64,000 bases of DNA. Origin: Blasia pusilla. Taxonomy: Eukaryota; Marchantiophyta; Marchantiopsida; Blasiales. The notes under the pieces were generated by a model. It searched no databases and was not told where the DNA came from. It was given only the letters and a program-made list of their open reading frames with translations. Below, one piece after another: positions 13,151 through 24,000 of the stretch; positions within the stretch are counted from its first letter, which is position 1, and the number at the start of each line of letters is the position of its first letter. The position numbers and the translations under genes were made by a program. The stretch lies in NCBI GenBank assembly GCA_050084515.1, contig CM114272.1:17546001-17610000 (forward strand), written 5' to 3'.

Positions 13151-14158
13151 AAACTAAGAGATGTTAACAAATCAAGGAACGCAATTCTTTTGAATGCCAA
13201 TTCTAGTATTAACATTTTTGACACATAGGAAAATAATTCATCCATGATGAGCGATTATCTTAAACACATATACAAGGTGTATCAACAACTAATCACAAAA
13301 TGCTTATCTACTTCAAGTCTCATATAGAGCCTAGAATAATGAAAGGCGAGTAAAGTATATTTTCACTTGATGCAAATAGAGAAAGAGGTTAAGGTAGCAA
13401 GACCGCCACACTGTGTCAAATCTATAAAATTCTTCCCCTACAAATTCTGTATGATCCTTGGGCTTCCTATGGAAGCATGTACATAGTTGATGGACTACTT
13501 CTTTACAAGTATCTCTCTCTTTATCTCCTTCTCTGCCAAGAAGTCTACGAACACCACTTGAACTTAGAGCCCGTACGCATGAACAATCATCCTATGGCAT
13601 TTGCGAGTAAGAATGCACGTCCCCTCCCCCCCAACACTTATTGACCTCCACTTGGCTGATGTCGTCGACCACTTGGCTGGTGGCTCTCTTGAGATACAAT
13701 GAAATCACAAAATCAGATGTAAGAATTTATTTTTTTAACAATAGGGCAAAAATCCATAACCTTGAATCCAACATAAGTAAGGGCATGAGTCAAATGAAGG
13801 CCTTCATAATGAGAGATGACATTCAGATTTGAGAATTTTATTCTAAAAAGACTAGAGTTCATTTAAGAAGCAAACTAAATGAGAGTTCATAATCATATTT
13901 GTGAAAGTTTAAAGTATAACAACCAACACTTCAATTAATTCTCAATAAGAATATGAAGTATTCACAATACAATCTGGTTGAGAAATCAAGAAGAAGAGTA
14001 TGAGTAAATATTGAGCCACTACTTTCTACCAACTCTTCTTCAAAGTACAACTCCTTGCCATTGGAAGGTACTTGCGACTCCTCTACATTAGTTCCATTTT
14101 CGGTTATGTCAGCAAAGGCTATTAAAGCTTCTTCTCTAGATACAGTACTTCCCCCAAC

Positions 14159-14824
14159 CTATGATAATCTCGGCACTTGCAAAACCAGCTCGGCTTGCCC
14201 CAAAAATCCTGAATGATTTGTCACATCATTGGTTGAAAAATCAAATCCTTCTCCTACCCTTCTAGACCTAGCTGATTTATGCATTACTACTCTCCATTCT
14301 GGCTTTTCTTCAACATCCGCATAGAAAACTTGCTCTACTTGACTTGGAAAGACAAATGGCTCATGATCTATAGGTACCAACTTCCTAAAGTTGGTCAAAA
14401 GTAGACCATTATTTTCAAAGACCATACTTGCATCATGAGAACCCCAATTTGAGGAAACCCATTTTCCTCTCATGAGCACCACTGGATTCTCTAATTTCCC
14501 ATAGTTATCTGTCAAAGTTTCGATGTAAGGATATTGACAATCTTGATCTAGACCATCTGAACTTTTTGCCAAGAATACAGATGCAATATATAAATCATAT
14601 GTACTATAGGAAATGCCCTCATCCACCCTGTAGTGATTTCCATATGCTCTCATCTTCTTATATGAAAGATATGTTCGAGATGGAGGCACACTAAGTTGTC
14701 TTGATAAGTCATCTATTTCCTTACCATCAACAATCCATTCTTTTATCTTAAAACATATCTTTTTAGGAAATGGGACATCACACCTCAAAGAATCTCTATA
14801 TTGTCTGCACGAAAAACAAACCAA
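14159..14824 (-). pseudogene. DUF4216-type domain of a CACTA (En/Spm) transposon
   Basis: The 221-codon frame contains NPVVLMRGKWVSSNWG followed by GLLLTNFRKLVPIDHEPFVF, then SQVEQVFYADVEEKPEWRVV and a basic SARSRR. The order of a value-lined strand plus WV, an N-F-R/S-x-L segment, EPF.x.SQ.EQVFY and W.VV is the signature of the DUF4216 domain, which lies C-terminal to the transposase in plant CACTA proteins. The transposase core itself (DUF4218/TNP2) was not seen upstream, so the element seems truncated. The 3' end stops at a TGA followed by TE-like remnants at 9.2-13.1 kb. I call the domain confidently and the wider element less so. Confidence 0.7.
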
Positions 14825-15356
14825 AGTCCACCTATGAGATAATCACTTCTAAAATGGTTTCCTCACTCGGATTTAATTTTACAAACTGAAAAAATACAAG
14901 AACTACTATCACAAAAATACTTACTTAATCCAAGATGTGAAGCATTATGTATACTTCAACACATACTGATGCGCTACAACAATGAGCTCAGCACTAAGAT
15001 GGATTTTTGAGCCTTCACCTTTGAAGATTTCACCAATCACGCCTTCCTCCTCGAAGGCATCCCATACTCTGGTACTTATAACTTTGTAGTCTTGCATATA
15101 CTATGGTATAAATCCAAGTGCCTCGTCCATAATGTATCCCTTAGCCATACACGCTTCAGGTCAAGCACGAGAATGCACGTATCCTTTCAACACACCCAAA
15201 TATCTCTCGATAGGTTACATCCATTGACATGAAACATGACCACATATGTCCAGTTCCTCTACTAAGTGGACCATAAGGTGCCAAAAGAAGTTATGAAGTT
15301 CGAAAAATTTGACTTCAAAGATACTTCTTTAACTAGGAAGGAAGCAACCAGATTTT
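14825..15356. other. No supported gene
   Basis: AT-rich sequence between the CACTA-like remnant and the LTR. I see no open frame with recognisable content and no RNA gene. Confidence 0.5.
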
Positions 15357-16374
15357 TGTGACCCTCATAACCAAACAATAACAAATAGGCGCCAAGCGAA
15401 ACATCAGAGCTCAATTGGACTCACGCTGTGATGTTCGCGCTCCAGATAGGCGTTTGGAAAGGTCTCTTGGAAAAGTCCAAGAGACGAAACACAGAACAGA
15501 TTTGTGCGTTTGATGCGTTAATGGTTGCGAACAAGAAACCTAGACCAAACGCGATCCAAGACTTGAGATGAGTTGAGTCTTGGAAGGTTGGTTGCCAAAG
15601 AGGTGAGAACCAGTTTTGGAACACGACTAGCGTTTGGGGAATTTGACTGTGTTTTGGACCATAAAGTTTATATATGAGATGCGTTTGGAATAAATAAGAC
15701 GCTTTAGAAAGCTTATCTTGAGATGCTTCCAATGCACCAAAGATATGAGCAAAGGCACAAGTATAGACTGAGATATTGGCCGAAAATGACTGTGAGAGCA
15801 ATCGGGTTGAGGGCCAATTGGAGAGGCCCGGGTATCTTTCCCTAAATGTAGGGAGCCCTAGAGATCCCCAGAAGTACTAGTAAGGGAGGAGTCTCTCCCA
15901 GATGTCTTGGAACACGAATCCCCACTTTGAGCACCAAACGGCGTCTCATAGGCACGGGATGGAACGGGAGTTTGGTGTTGGACTCGAAACCCAAACCTGA
16001 TCCAAGGGAATGGACTTTCTACGCCACACTTGGATTCCAACCTGAGATTCACTTCGTGCGAGTCTTGGTTAGGGACTCATTGGATGTCCATCGGACAGTT
16101 GGAACAGCCACGCACGAAACACGGTTTGAGGTTCCTGAACCGACCAGAAAGTCTGTCCCAAGTCTTTTGAGACTTGCCCGTGTTGTAAGCTGTGAAACAA
16201 GGAAGGTTGAGCTTGATGAGAGGCCGAGACGAGAACTCGCAAAATTAGCCCACTGATTGATCCCAGACCCGACTAACCAAAGTGTTTGTTTGGATGTAGA
16301 TCAGTGTAGAGAGCATGACTGTCGCGCCCCTACTCTCCTTGAACATCAATCTTTAGTGTTGCGGAAGCGTGCGT

Positions 16375-17080
16375 TCCACCGTGTCGCGCAACCCTTGGTA
16401 CTCCGGAGTGAACCGATCCCCAATCAACTCCTTGAACTCCTCCCAACTCAGAGGTGACTCGCCGCCCAGATATTCCTCTCGTTGAGCTGTCCACCATTGT
16501 AGGGCATGATCCTTCAGGAAAGTAATGGCTACCGTTACCTTGTTCTCGCTTTCGCTGACCCTCTGCGCGCCTCGAAGTCTGATTCGATTCGTAAGGGAAA
16601 TCCTTCACTTTCATGGCGCCCCACTCTAGTAAATGGCGTGGGCAGGTTCGTCTTGCAGAGCTTTTTGCCCGCACCCGGGTTTCGAGTGGCCTCTAACTCT
16701 TCAATCCGCTTGCTTTGCTGGGACATCTGCTCCACCAACACCTTCAACAAGTCCAACGTCTGGCTCGACTCGGTCCGTTCCCCTCAGTTTGGGCCCACTG
16801 GCCCCGCGGAAGGATTCGCCTCACGACTGGCGTTCAGCTCTTTGGGAGTCTCCGTCTCCTCTATAGCTTCACGGTCCGGCATTGGTTCCTCTCTTGGTTC
16901 ACGTCGCTTGATTCCGCGCTTCTTGGGTTGTTCTCCCTCGATCGCCATTTCCAAGCCAACTCACTCAGATCTCCTCCTCGTTTCTTGTGTCCCTCCTCGA
17001 GCGTCTGAGTCTAGCCGCTACCTTTGAGTTTCCCCAAGCATCCGGTTGATCCCATGACCCCAAGTTCTCGCTCATCAAGG
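16375..17080 (-). pseudogene. gag (Retrotrans_gag-type) remnant
   Basis: In one minus-strand frame at ~16530-16380 the sequence reads AITFLKDHALQWWTAQREEY, then SPLSWEEFKELIGDRFTPEY. This is the typical core of Ty3 gag proteins in plants: a W-W pair followed by W-x-x-F and F. Upstream frames (for example DLLKVLVEQMSQQSKRIEEL at 16756-16690, a coiled coil) and a basic region lie in other phases, so several frameshifts are present. The likely start is close to the primer-binding site, at the ATG in MSENLGSWDQPDAWG near 17073. No protease or reverse transcriptase follows. Confidence 0.8.
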
Positions 17081-17083
17081 ATT

Positions 17084-17103
17084 AGCTCTGATACGATACC
17101 ACT
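17084..17103 (-). promoter_or_regulatory. LTR-retrotransposon primer-binding site (initiator Met tRNA-like)
   Basis: Two bases inside the 5' LTR end the minus strand reads TGGTATCGTATCAGAGC. It combines TGGTATC with GTATCAGAGC; the usual plant primer site complementary to the initiator tRNA-Met is TGGTATCAGAGC. The five extra bases look like a small internal duplication (GTATC) that would weaken priming. Confidence 0.7.
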
Positions 17104-18174
17104 TGTCGCGCCCCTACTCTCCTTGAACATCAACCTTTAGTGTTGCGGAAGCGTGCGTTTAGTAGGTCACGAACTCATCGCCGATCTGCACCCAAACACA
17201 CACTCTCGTTAGTCGGGTTTGGCCAACCGGCGTTCCAACCCATCGAGTCCTCAACTCGGCGTCTCATCAAGCTCAACCTTCCTTAGTTCGTAGCTTCCAA
17301 CACTTGGCAAGTCCTTCAAGACTTGGAACAGACTTTCTGGTTAGTCCAAGGATCTGAAACGGCACTTACGCGCCTTGCGATCCCAACTGTTCAACGGTCC
17401 TTGGGTGAGTTCCGAACCGAGACCCAAGTAATTGAGTCGCGGGGTGGAATCCAAGAGGATGTCTAAAATCGCCTCACTGGACTTGGTGCAGGTTTTCCAA
17501 CCCAACCCCCAAACTCGCGTTCCATTCCATGCCCTTGAGGCGCCCAGCGGCGCCCAAAGTGGGGTTTGGGTTCCAAGCACTCTCGGAGACCTTCCCCCTT
17601 ACTAGTACTTCTGGGGTTCTCCAATAATCCCTCCCCTTTGGGAAAAGAGGGTCGGGCCCTTCATTGTGGCCCTCAACCTGACTCCACTTACAGTCGTTTT
17701 TGGGTTGTATCTCGGCCGCTGCTTATGCGTTTGTAGTGATATTTGATGCATTTGGACCGGATGTCCATAAGCTTTCCAACGCACCTTTATTCGCTCCAAA
17801 CGCATCATGGTGCTAAAAGTTATGGCCATAAATACAGTCGGAAACTCTCAAACGCTAGTGGCGTTCCAAATCCGGATCTTCCTTTGGCAACCCACTTCCT
17901 AGACTCGACTTCTTTCAAGTCTCATTCCGCGTTTGGTCCAGGTTTCTCAGTTGCGACCATAACACCTGAAACACGACTCCTCGCTCGCGTCTCGTCTCTT
18001 GTCGCCTCTTTGAGACAACTCCAACGCGCAAACCATCTTAGCGTGAGCCCGCTAATGTTCCAATGTTCCGCTTGGCACTTGTTTGGTCATGAGGGTCGCG
18101 ACAATGACCTACTAAACGCACGCTTCCGTAACAACAAGATTAACGTTTAAGGAGACTAGGCGCACGACACAGAC

Positions 18175-18548
18175 TATTCAACATTGTGTCTGGTGATATA
18201 AGGCTGGATCAGTTCCGCATCCTCATGAACCAGATGCATTTGCCTCTTAGGATGTTAATAGACTTAACATGTGCTAAAGCCTCCTACCTTATTGAGCGCA
18301 TGAAATCTGCCCAGGATAATGGACAGTCACCAGAATTTTAGCCTCTTCCAATTAATGTCGACAACCCTTCTCATTTTCCTGTTCTTCTGGAATTTGATGA
18401 TTTCACTATCTTCGCGTCTGATCCTGCACTAAACTTTGCCATACCATCCCAAAGAGATGTCATTGATCTGGTTGATATTTCCACTACTACCCAGAGCAAT
18501 GATTTTAACACTACTTTGCAGTCGCCCAGCAAGAGAAAATGCACATAA
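18175..18548 (+). pseudogene. Decayed exon of an unrecognised gene (one amber stop), next to the 13.5-kb insertion
   Basis: A plus-strand frame reads NIVSGDIRLDQFRILMNQMH, continues with LTCAKASYLIERMKSAQDN, meets one TAG after GQSPEF, and then resumes in the same frame with PLPINVDNPSHFPVLLEFDD to a TAA after SPSKRKCT. The TAG could be a decayed CAG. The 5' side is cut off by the LTR that ends at 18169, and a donor-like AAG|GTAAGT follows at ~18562. No family was recognised. It may be the left part of a locus whose right part is at 33007-33369. Confidence 0.4.
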
Positions 18549-18559
18549 TACATCTGTTT

Positions 18560-19235
18560 AAGGTAAGTTGTTTCCATCTGGTGAGTTGTTATTTTTAGAC
18601 TTTTCTTTGCAACTTCAATTCATGTGAATCTTTTTCATCTGCACTCACCTAAATCCATGTGCATTGTCATTGCAAATTCTTGAGATTCCAGATGGTCTAT
18701 CTCTTTCATGCAAGTGACTAGCCTTTGCTGGATTTTGACTGTTGCATATGCTGCCATCGCTTACTATATGCCATAAGCATAACCTTTCATTCCATTTTTC
18801 CCATGTGGAACTCTATATCTTATGTAACAAAATTTTCAATTCAGGTTTCTTTGGCCTCATCTTGTCCGTCTAAAATATGCAGAGAAATTCTAGTTTAATC
18901 TTTTGCAGCCACATTAAGCTTCTGCCTACTTCTGTATTATTGGTTAACCATTTCCAGCTTCTTTTATATTATGCATTTTTCTTTCATTTTTCATCAAATT
19001 TATTTTTTAACATTCATCACTCCATCATATCTGACACATTTTGTATTAATGTTTCCACTTCCATTTCATTTTCAGCTCATGAAGCATGTTTTCAACACTG
19101 CAATAACCTTGATCAATGTTTCCATGGACTTTTGCCAATTTTGTAACTTCACTCGCTTGACGTTCCAACCTGTATCCACTTACTTTCACATGGATTTATT
19201 TTCATGTCTTTGTACATTTTGTACAGACTCAGCTA
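18560..19235. other. AT-rich, intron-like sequence with no supported gene
   Basis: T-rich sequence with many pyrimidine tracts follows a donor-like site. The 89- and 101-codon plus-strand frames are hydrophobic low-complexity translations of T-rich DNA and are not supported as genes. Confidence 0.5.
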
Positions 19236-19243
19236 TATTCATA
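19236..19243. repeat. Left 8-bp target-site duplication of the 13.5-kb element
   Basis: TATTCATA here is repeated exactly at 32748-32755, just outside the other inverted terminal repeat. Confidence 0.9.
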
Positions 19244-19460
19244 CGAAGGCCATACTTTGTCCCGGAATCGCATTGAAGGCGCGTAGGGTAGCGTCTACCT
19301 CGAGCTGGGTCGGGCCCATGTTTCAGGTTCGGGAGCCCCGGGATGGAGAGGTCGCGACGGATGGTAAAGAGGTCGCGACGGAGGACAGGGAGGACAGCGT
19401 TCGAAGACGGATGCCGTCCGGAGACGGACGGATCTAAACGAGACGGCGCTAATCGGACGG
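19244..19460 (+). repeat. Left terminal inverted repeat of the 13.5-kb element
   Basis: GC-rich segment matching the reverse complement of ~32530-32747. Over the first ~180 bases I count only scattered substitutions, for example CTCGAGCTGGGTCGGGCCCA against CTCGAGATGGGTCGGGCCTA. Inner parts contain repeated GGTCGCGACGGA and GACGGACGGATCTAAACG units. Confidence 0.9.
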
Positions 19461-19511
19461 ACGGCGTCCGTCTGTACTACGTTCGGTCCAGTTCAAATGA
19501 CAGAATTTGTC

Positions 19512-19700
19512 GACGGGTATTAGGGCGGGAATTAGGGGATTTGATAATTTTGGAACGAACGGAGAAGAGCGGTCCCTCCGAACACGGAGGGGTTAACAAA
19601 TGCTAATCCCTCCGAACACGGAGGGATTAGCATTTGATTACGAGCGGAAGACCCGGAACGTGGCTAGACGAAGGGCGCGCGAGGAGAAACACGGGACGAG
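19512..19700 (+). repeat. Subterminal direct repeat, left copy
   Basis: This segment, starting GACGGGTATTAGGGCGGG and ending AAACACGGGACGAG, is repeated in the same orientation at 20434-20611 with small rearrangements. The chromovirus fragment lies exactly between the two. It also holds a hairpin: 17-bp arms at 19598-19614 and 19619-19635. Confidence 0.9.
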
Positions 19701-19930
19701 CTCTCACCTCAAATACTCCTTGTCTGTCCTCTTGTCATACATTCTAAGCCTATGATGAACGACTCATAGCCATGCACTACCACATACAAATTGCAACCTC
19801 TCTGGCATCGAATCTCCAAATCCATACACTCCTTTATTGCAACACTAGCATATTCTAGTTACAACGGCCTTCACTGGTTACAAGTCATGATTCCACTGGT
19901 TACAAGTCATGTTTCTAGCTTCTCCTCGTA

Positions 19931-20433
19931 CTAACGTATGTGCTTCGCTTGTGTTTGCTTGAAGTCACGCAACAAGTCTTGCGCGTGTTCCAAATCCGCC
20001 TCCGCAATCCAAGTCGCCTCCTTCACATGGTAGCCCTTCCATTTTACCAAGTATTCATACTTGTTGGCCCGACGCCTCGAACGTAAGATGGTCTCCACCT
20101 CAAACTCCGGCTCTTCATTTACGATGACCGGGTGCGGTCTCACCACCTGTCTCCGCGCGAAACGTCCATTATCTTGAAGATATTTCTTCAAAAATGACAC
20201 ATGAAAGGTCGGGTGAATCTTGAACTCGTGCGGCAGCCTCAACGTATACACATCCTCAAACAGGTTTGCCACAATCACATACGGTCCAACATACTTGGCA
20301 GACAGCTTCGTAGATAACTCTTTCGGAAGAGTGAGGTTCTTTACACTCAGCCACACTTGTTCTCCAACTTGGAATCGTACTAGGCGCCGACTTTTGTTAG
20401 CATGCTTAACGTACCTCATTTGAGCCTTTGCAA
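19931..20433 (-). pseudogene. Chromovirus (Ty3) integrase C-terminus plus chromodomain, fragment
   Basis: The minus-strand frame reads LAKAQMRYVKHANKSRR, then FQVGEQVWLSVKNLTLP, KYVGPYVIVANLFEDVYTLR, HPTFHVSFLKKY and a chromodomain YEYLVKWKGYHVKEATWI. This is the normal order at the end of chromovirus pol: integrase GPY/F module followed by a chromodomain that targets integration to heterochromatin. The apparent N-terminus (before LAKAQ) is translated from the flanking subterminal repeat, so the pol piece is cut at ~20430. The chromodomain aromatic cage residues Y, W and W are present. Nothing else of the retrotransposon is visible nearby. Confidence 0.9.
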
Positions 20434-20611
20434 GACGGGTATTAGGGCGGGAATTAGGGGATTCGATCATTTTGGAACGAACGGAGAAGAGCGGTAGAAA
20501 CCGAACACGGAGGGATTAGCATTTGATTACGAGCGGATTAGCATTTGATTACGAGCGGAAGACCTGGAACGTGGCTAGACGAAGGGCGCGCGAGGAGAAA
20601 CACGGAACGAG
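20434..20611 (+). repeat. Subterminal direct repeat, right copy
   Basis: Same-orientation copy of 19512-19700. It contains the unit ATTAGCATTTGATTACGAGCG twice in tandem (a third, altered copy is at 20649-20665), where the left copy has it once next to a hairpin. Confidence 0.9.
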
Positions 20612-20792
20612 GAAGAGCAGAGACCGTGATTAGCTGATTATCAGCGTATTAGCATTTCATTACGAGCTTGATTAGTTCTAAGTCGAACTACTGGGAGCTG
20701 CCGACCGCGGATTTCAAGCCGGATTAGGCGGATGGGGTCCACTCCGTAACTTTCATGTAAGAGGTTGTTTGCGTCCGTGAGTATCATTTGCC

Positions 20793-20838
20793 AATTTGCA
20801 CGTAAGTAGCTAAACCAATAGCTACTTACGTGCAAATT
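20793..20838. repeat. Perfect inverted repeat, 20-bp arms, 6-nt loop
   Basis: AATTTGCACGTAAGTAGCTA (20793-20812), loop AACCAA, then the exact reverse complement (20819-20838). It lies 200 bp upstream of the transposase frame inside the large element. Confidence 0.97.
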
Positions 20839-21038
20839 AGGGTGATAGATAAAAGCTTAGATCGTAATCCAGGAAAACATGTCTATTATTATGTGCACTA
20901 TAATTTTGGTGTTCGGTTCCATTTATGTACTGTCCGGTCTTGCCCAGGTCAAATGGACAGAATTCACACTTTAACCCTGCACTTGAAGTCTGCACTTTAA
21001 TTGGAGCCTGCACTTGAATCCCTGAACAGCTTATAGCT

Positions 21039-24000
21039 ATGGTGAAATTCAAGAAATATTCAGCTGCATTTGAATGCGATGTTATCCAAAACCCTCTCCC
21101 TGGTCCTTTTTTGAGCGAGCATTTGATTTGGTATGGCAATGGAAAAGAGGCATGGATTCCCTCAGATAGGGTTGAAGACTTCATTCATGGTGAAGAACAA
21201 AGACCACATTTCCAGACCACATTTAGGAAAACGAATACCGACAAATCAAGGAACATACATGTTACAGTTCGATACTGGTGTTCATATGGACCCCAGGATC
21301 ATAGGAATACCGTCTGGACCTCTCTGCCAAATGAGGTTTTTGATTCAAACCTGCGCTACAAGGGAGGTAAGGGTAGTAGGCCAGAAAGCCAAAGTACACG
21401 GCTTGGGCTGTCTCAGGGACGTGGATGTCAATTTCACTTTGCCGTTGTAACCTCAAAGGACCGCCCTGGGTGTTCTATGTTGAGGCATATGCATTCCAAG
21501 CATGTCGATAAGGCGGGCTGTATATGCCATGGAGACTTAGACAGGACTGCGGACATTGCGAATGCTATTGTTGCCCCGAAGTTGAGTTCTCATTGTAGGG
21601 ATTTTGTTGAACGGTTATTGCGAGTGAACGTGAGCCCCTTAAATATGATGAAGGAGCATAGGAGATGGATTCGTGAACACATTCTCGATAATCCTAATCA
21701 GGCACAAGCTTGGGGCAGGGACGCTATGTTAAAACCACAAGACATCCTTAATATCAAGCATTCAATGCGAAGACGCGAAGGGGGGTATGATGGAACTGAT
21801 GACGCCACTGCAATCCAACATTGGGTTGCAGCTCATCCTGAAAATGTCATACACTACAGGGAGGCCATTTCAAGTTTAGGCCAACCTTTCATCCTGGTCA
21901 TTTCTACACCTTGGATGCTTCAGAATCTTTTGCATCTTGGTAACGGTGGAGCCATCTCCATGGATGCCACTCATGGCACAAACACATATGAGGTAATTTC
22001 AGGGCCTTAGAACTGTAATGTCATTCTCTTAGAGGAGTTTATAGGCTACATTACTTTTGTGCTATCATTTGAAAATTGCTGCACGATCTGGCAAAAATGG
22101 TAACATTTGGAACGTTGTGTTCACTTTAATAGATATGTACATGAACAATCCGATTCCTGAACACACTCTTTTCTATGTTCGATGATCGGCTATTCACGTT
22201 CTTTGGTTTTGACAAGTTTGCAAGCAGATTACCTCTAGTATGGGCCATTTTACAGAGGCATCAACATCGGGATCTAGTGGATGCATTGGCCCAAATCAAG
22301 GATTGGGCAGATACATATATGACAAGAGATTTTGCGTCGGTTGGTAGCCCCAGTTGGAAACCATCATACTTCATAGTTGACAACTCCAAAGAGGAACAAT
22401 CTGCAATCAGAGAAGTCTTCCCTGATGTTCCCATAGACCTGTGTCTATGGCATGTCAGGAAGAATTGGTTAAAGCAATTGCACCAACGAGTCCGTTGTCC
22501 AATTACAAAAGCAGACATGAATAGGGACTTGGGTGGTATCATGTACTCACGTGAAGAAGGTATGTTCTATGTGAGTCAATAATAGTAGTTTGTTTCATTG
22601 TTTCTCAGCTATGTCCGTTGTGGGAGTAGGGTTCATATTAATTAAGCAATGGTTGTCTGTCCCAGATCCTGTGGATGTCTCGTATCGTTTCATGCGCAAG
22701 TGGGCTGCAACTGAATGTCACTTTGTGAAATAGTATTTAAACTATTGGCATCCTAAGATTGTTACTTGGGCAAAGGGCTATCGTAAGCATGCAAGATCCA
22801 ACCAAGATACAAATTCCGCGATAGAAAGGTGGCACCACACTCTGAAGATGCATCTCACTTCTAGCATGCCTACAAACCCACCAGGAAGCTCATATGGCTT
22901 GTGCAGATCTTATGCGGGGAAATAGAAGATTTCTTTTGGTACTTGGGATTTTTGAAACGAGAGGGTATGGTGAGGAACAAGGCAATCCAGAAAGTCATTC
23001 TCATGGCTATTAGAAGGGAAAATGATATCCCAGAGAGCCATGTCACATTTCAATTGGTAGATGGTAGGAAATGCGCAATGGTGAAGAGTTGCTCCAAGCC
23101 CGACTATTGGCATGATGTGGTTGACTATGACAAGAAAGATGTTGCTTGTACATGCTCTCGTGCCAATGAAGGATTCACTTGCAAACATCAGGTGTGTTTC
23201 TTGCACCCCTGATTTGGTGACAAGCTATAGTCCCACCGAAATCAAACAAAGTCCTATGTATTAAGTATGTCTTATTCCCGCACTAGATGTATGAGGATTT
23301 TACATGCACCCTCACCGAGACTTTTTAATTGTATCGGTGAAGTGCTTTTGTTGAGTGGGCACTCAAGTAGAGTTGTTGTCTTTCCTTGGCACACGTTTTG
23401 GTAACAAAGCTGGTGGGTTGGAAAACATGGTGCAAAGGCATGCACAGAGCAACATGGAGACACACCGGTGGAATCAGACTTGTCTTACGGTGTTGGTTAT
23501 CCGGAAGAGGTGCAAGCTACTACTCCTACTGAGTTGTATCACAAGCAACAACTCAGGAAGATGTTCGAGAGATGGTGGAAAAATGCTTGGCCATAACCAT
23601 TGGAGTCCCATTCTGCAGTGTTCTTCTTGAACATTTGTATGTACTTTTGCAGAAGGATATGGACTCACTTCTGAACCTGAAGGCGCAGATAGAGACGAAC
23701 ACAGAACTTCCAAAAAATGTAATGAACATTGGACAACACTTCCCTGAACCCTTTGTTGGAGGAAATTCTCAAGATCGTCGGCTGCGTCGGCGGATGGGTT
23801 GGTTTGAGCGGATGCATCAGAGAAGGAATTCACATTCCACACGTTCCACACGGAAGAATCAACCCCAAGCAACAATGAATCAGGTGGAGTCCTTTCCCAG
23901 AGTGAAACGATCAAAATATCAGAACATGGAGGCGGAATTGGAAGCAGATGCATGTAATCATCTTGATTTGGACGCTATCGTGAGCCAATATGAAAGCGAG

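Larger units (their letters stand above)
16320..18103 (-). mobile_element. Nested, internally deleted Ty3-type LTR retrotransposon with 5-bp target duplication
   Basis: The element is read on the minus strand. It has a 5' LTR (18103-17104, TGTCGCGACCC to GGGGCGCGACA), a primer-binding-site region TGGTATCGTATCAGAGC (~17102-17086), a gag remnant, and only the last ~53 bp of the 3' LTR (16372-16320). The target duplication ATGAC is present at 16315-16319 and 18104-18108. Most of pol and of the 3' LTR is missing; the gag frame runs straight into the LTR tail. It is therefore non-autonomous. It inserted into an LTR of its own family in the opposite orientation. Confidence 0.85.
15357..18169 (-). 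mobile_element. LTR (~1.02 kb) split by a nested element of the same family
   Basis: Without the insertion, 15357-16319 plus 18109-18169 form one LTR of about 1024 bp. Read on the minus strand it begins TGTCGTGCGCC and ends GGGTCACA. It aligns along its length with the intact LTR at 41790-42816 (1027 bp), for example in the block CCAAACGGCGTCTCA. The interruption lies 61-66 bp from the start and coincides exactly with the inner element at 16320-18103. I see no polypurine tract, primer-binding site or duplication at the outer ends, so it is probably a solo LTR or a remnant. Confidence 0.8.

Noticed and set aside
16506-17027. 173-codon plus frame
   Set aside because: Antisense of the gag remnant; the minus strand has the recognisable gag core.
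17104-18169. A DNA transposon with 66-bp terminal inverted repeats
   Set aside because: The inverted look is explained by an LTR element inserted into an oppositely oriented LTR of the same family with the duplication ATGAC.
19204-19606. Overlapping plus frames at the left end of the large element
   Set aside because: GC-rich terminal repeat sequence; the same DNA occurs inverted at the other end without a conserved frame.
19512-20611. The ~180-bp direct repeats as LTRs of the chromovirus
   Set aside because: They start GACGGG and lack TG...CA ends, a primer site and a polypurine tract; they belong to the host element.
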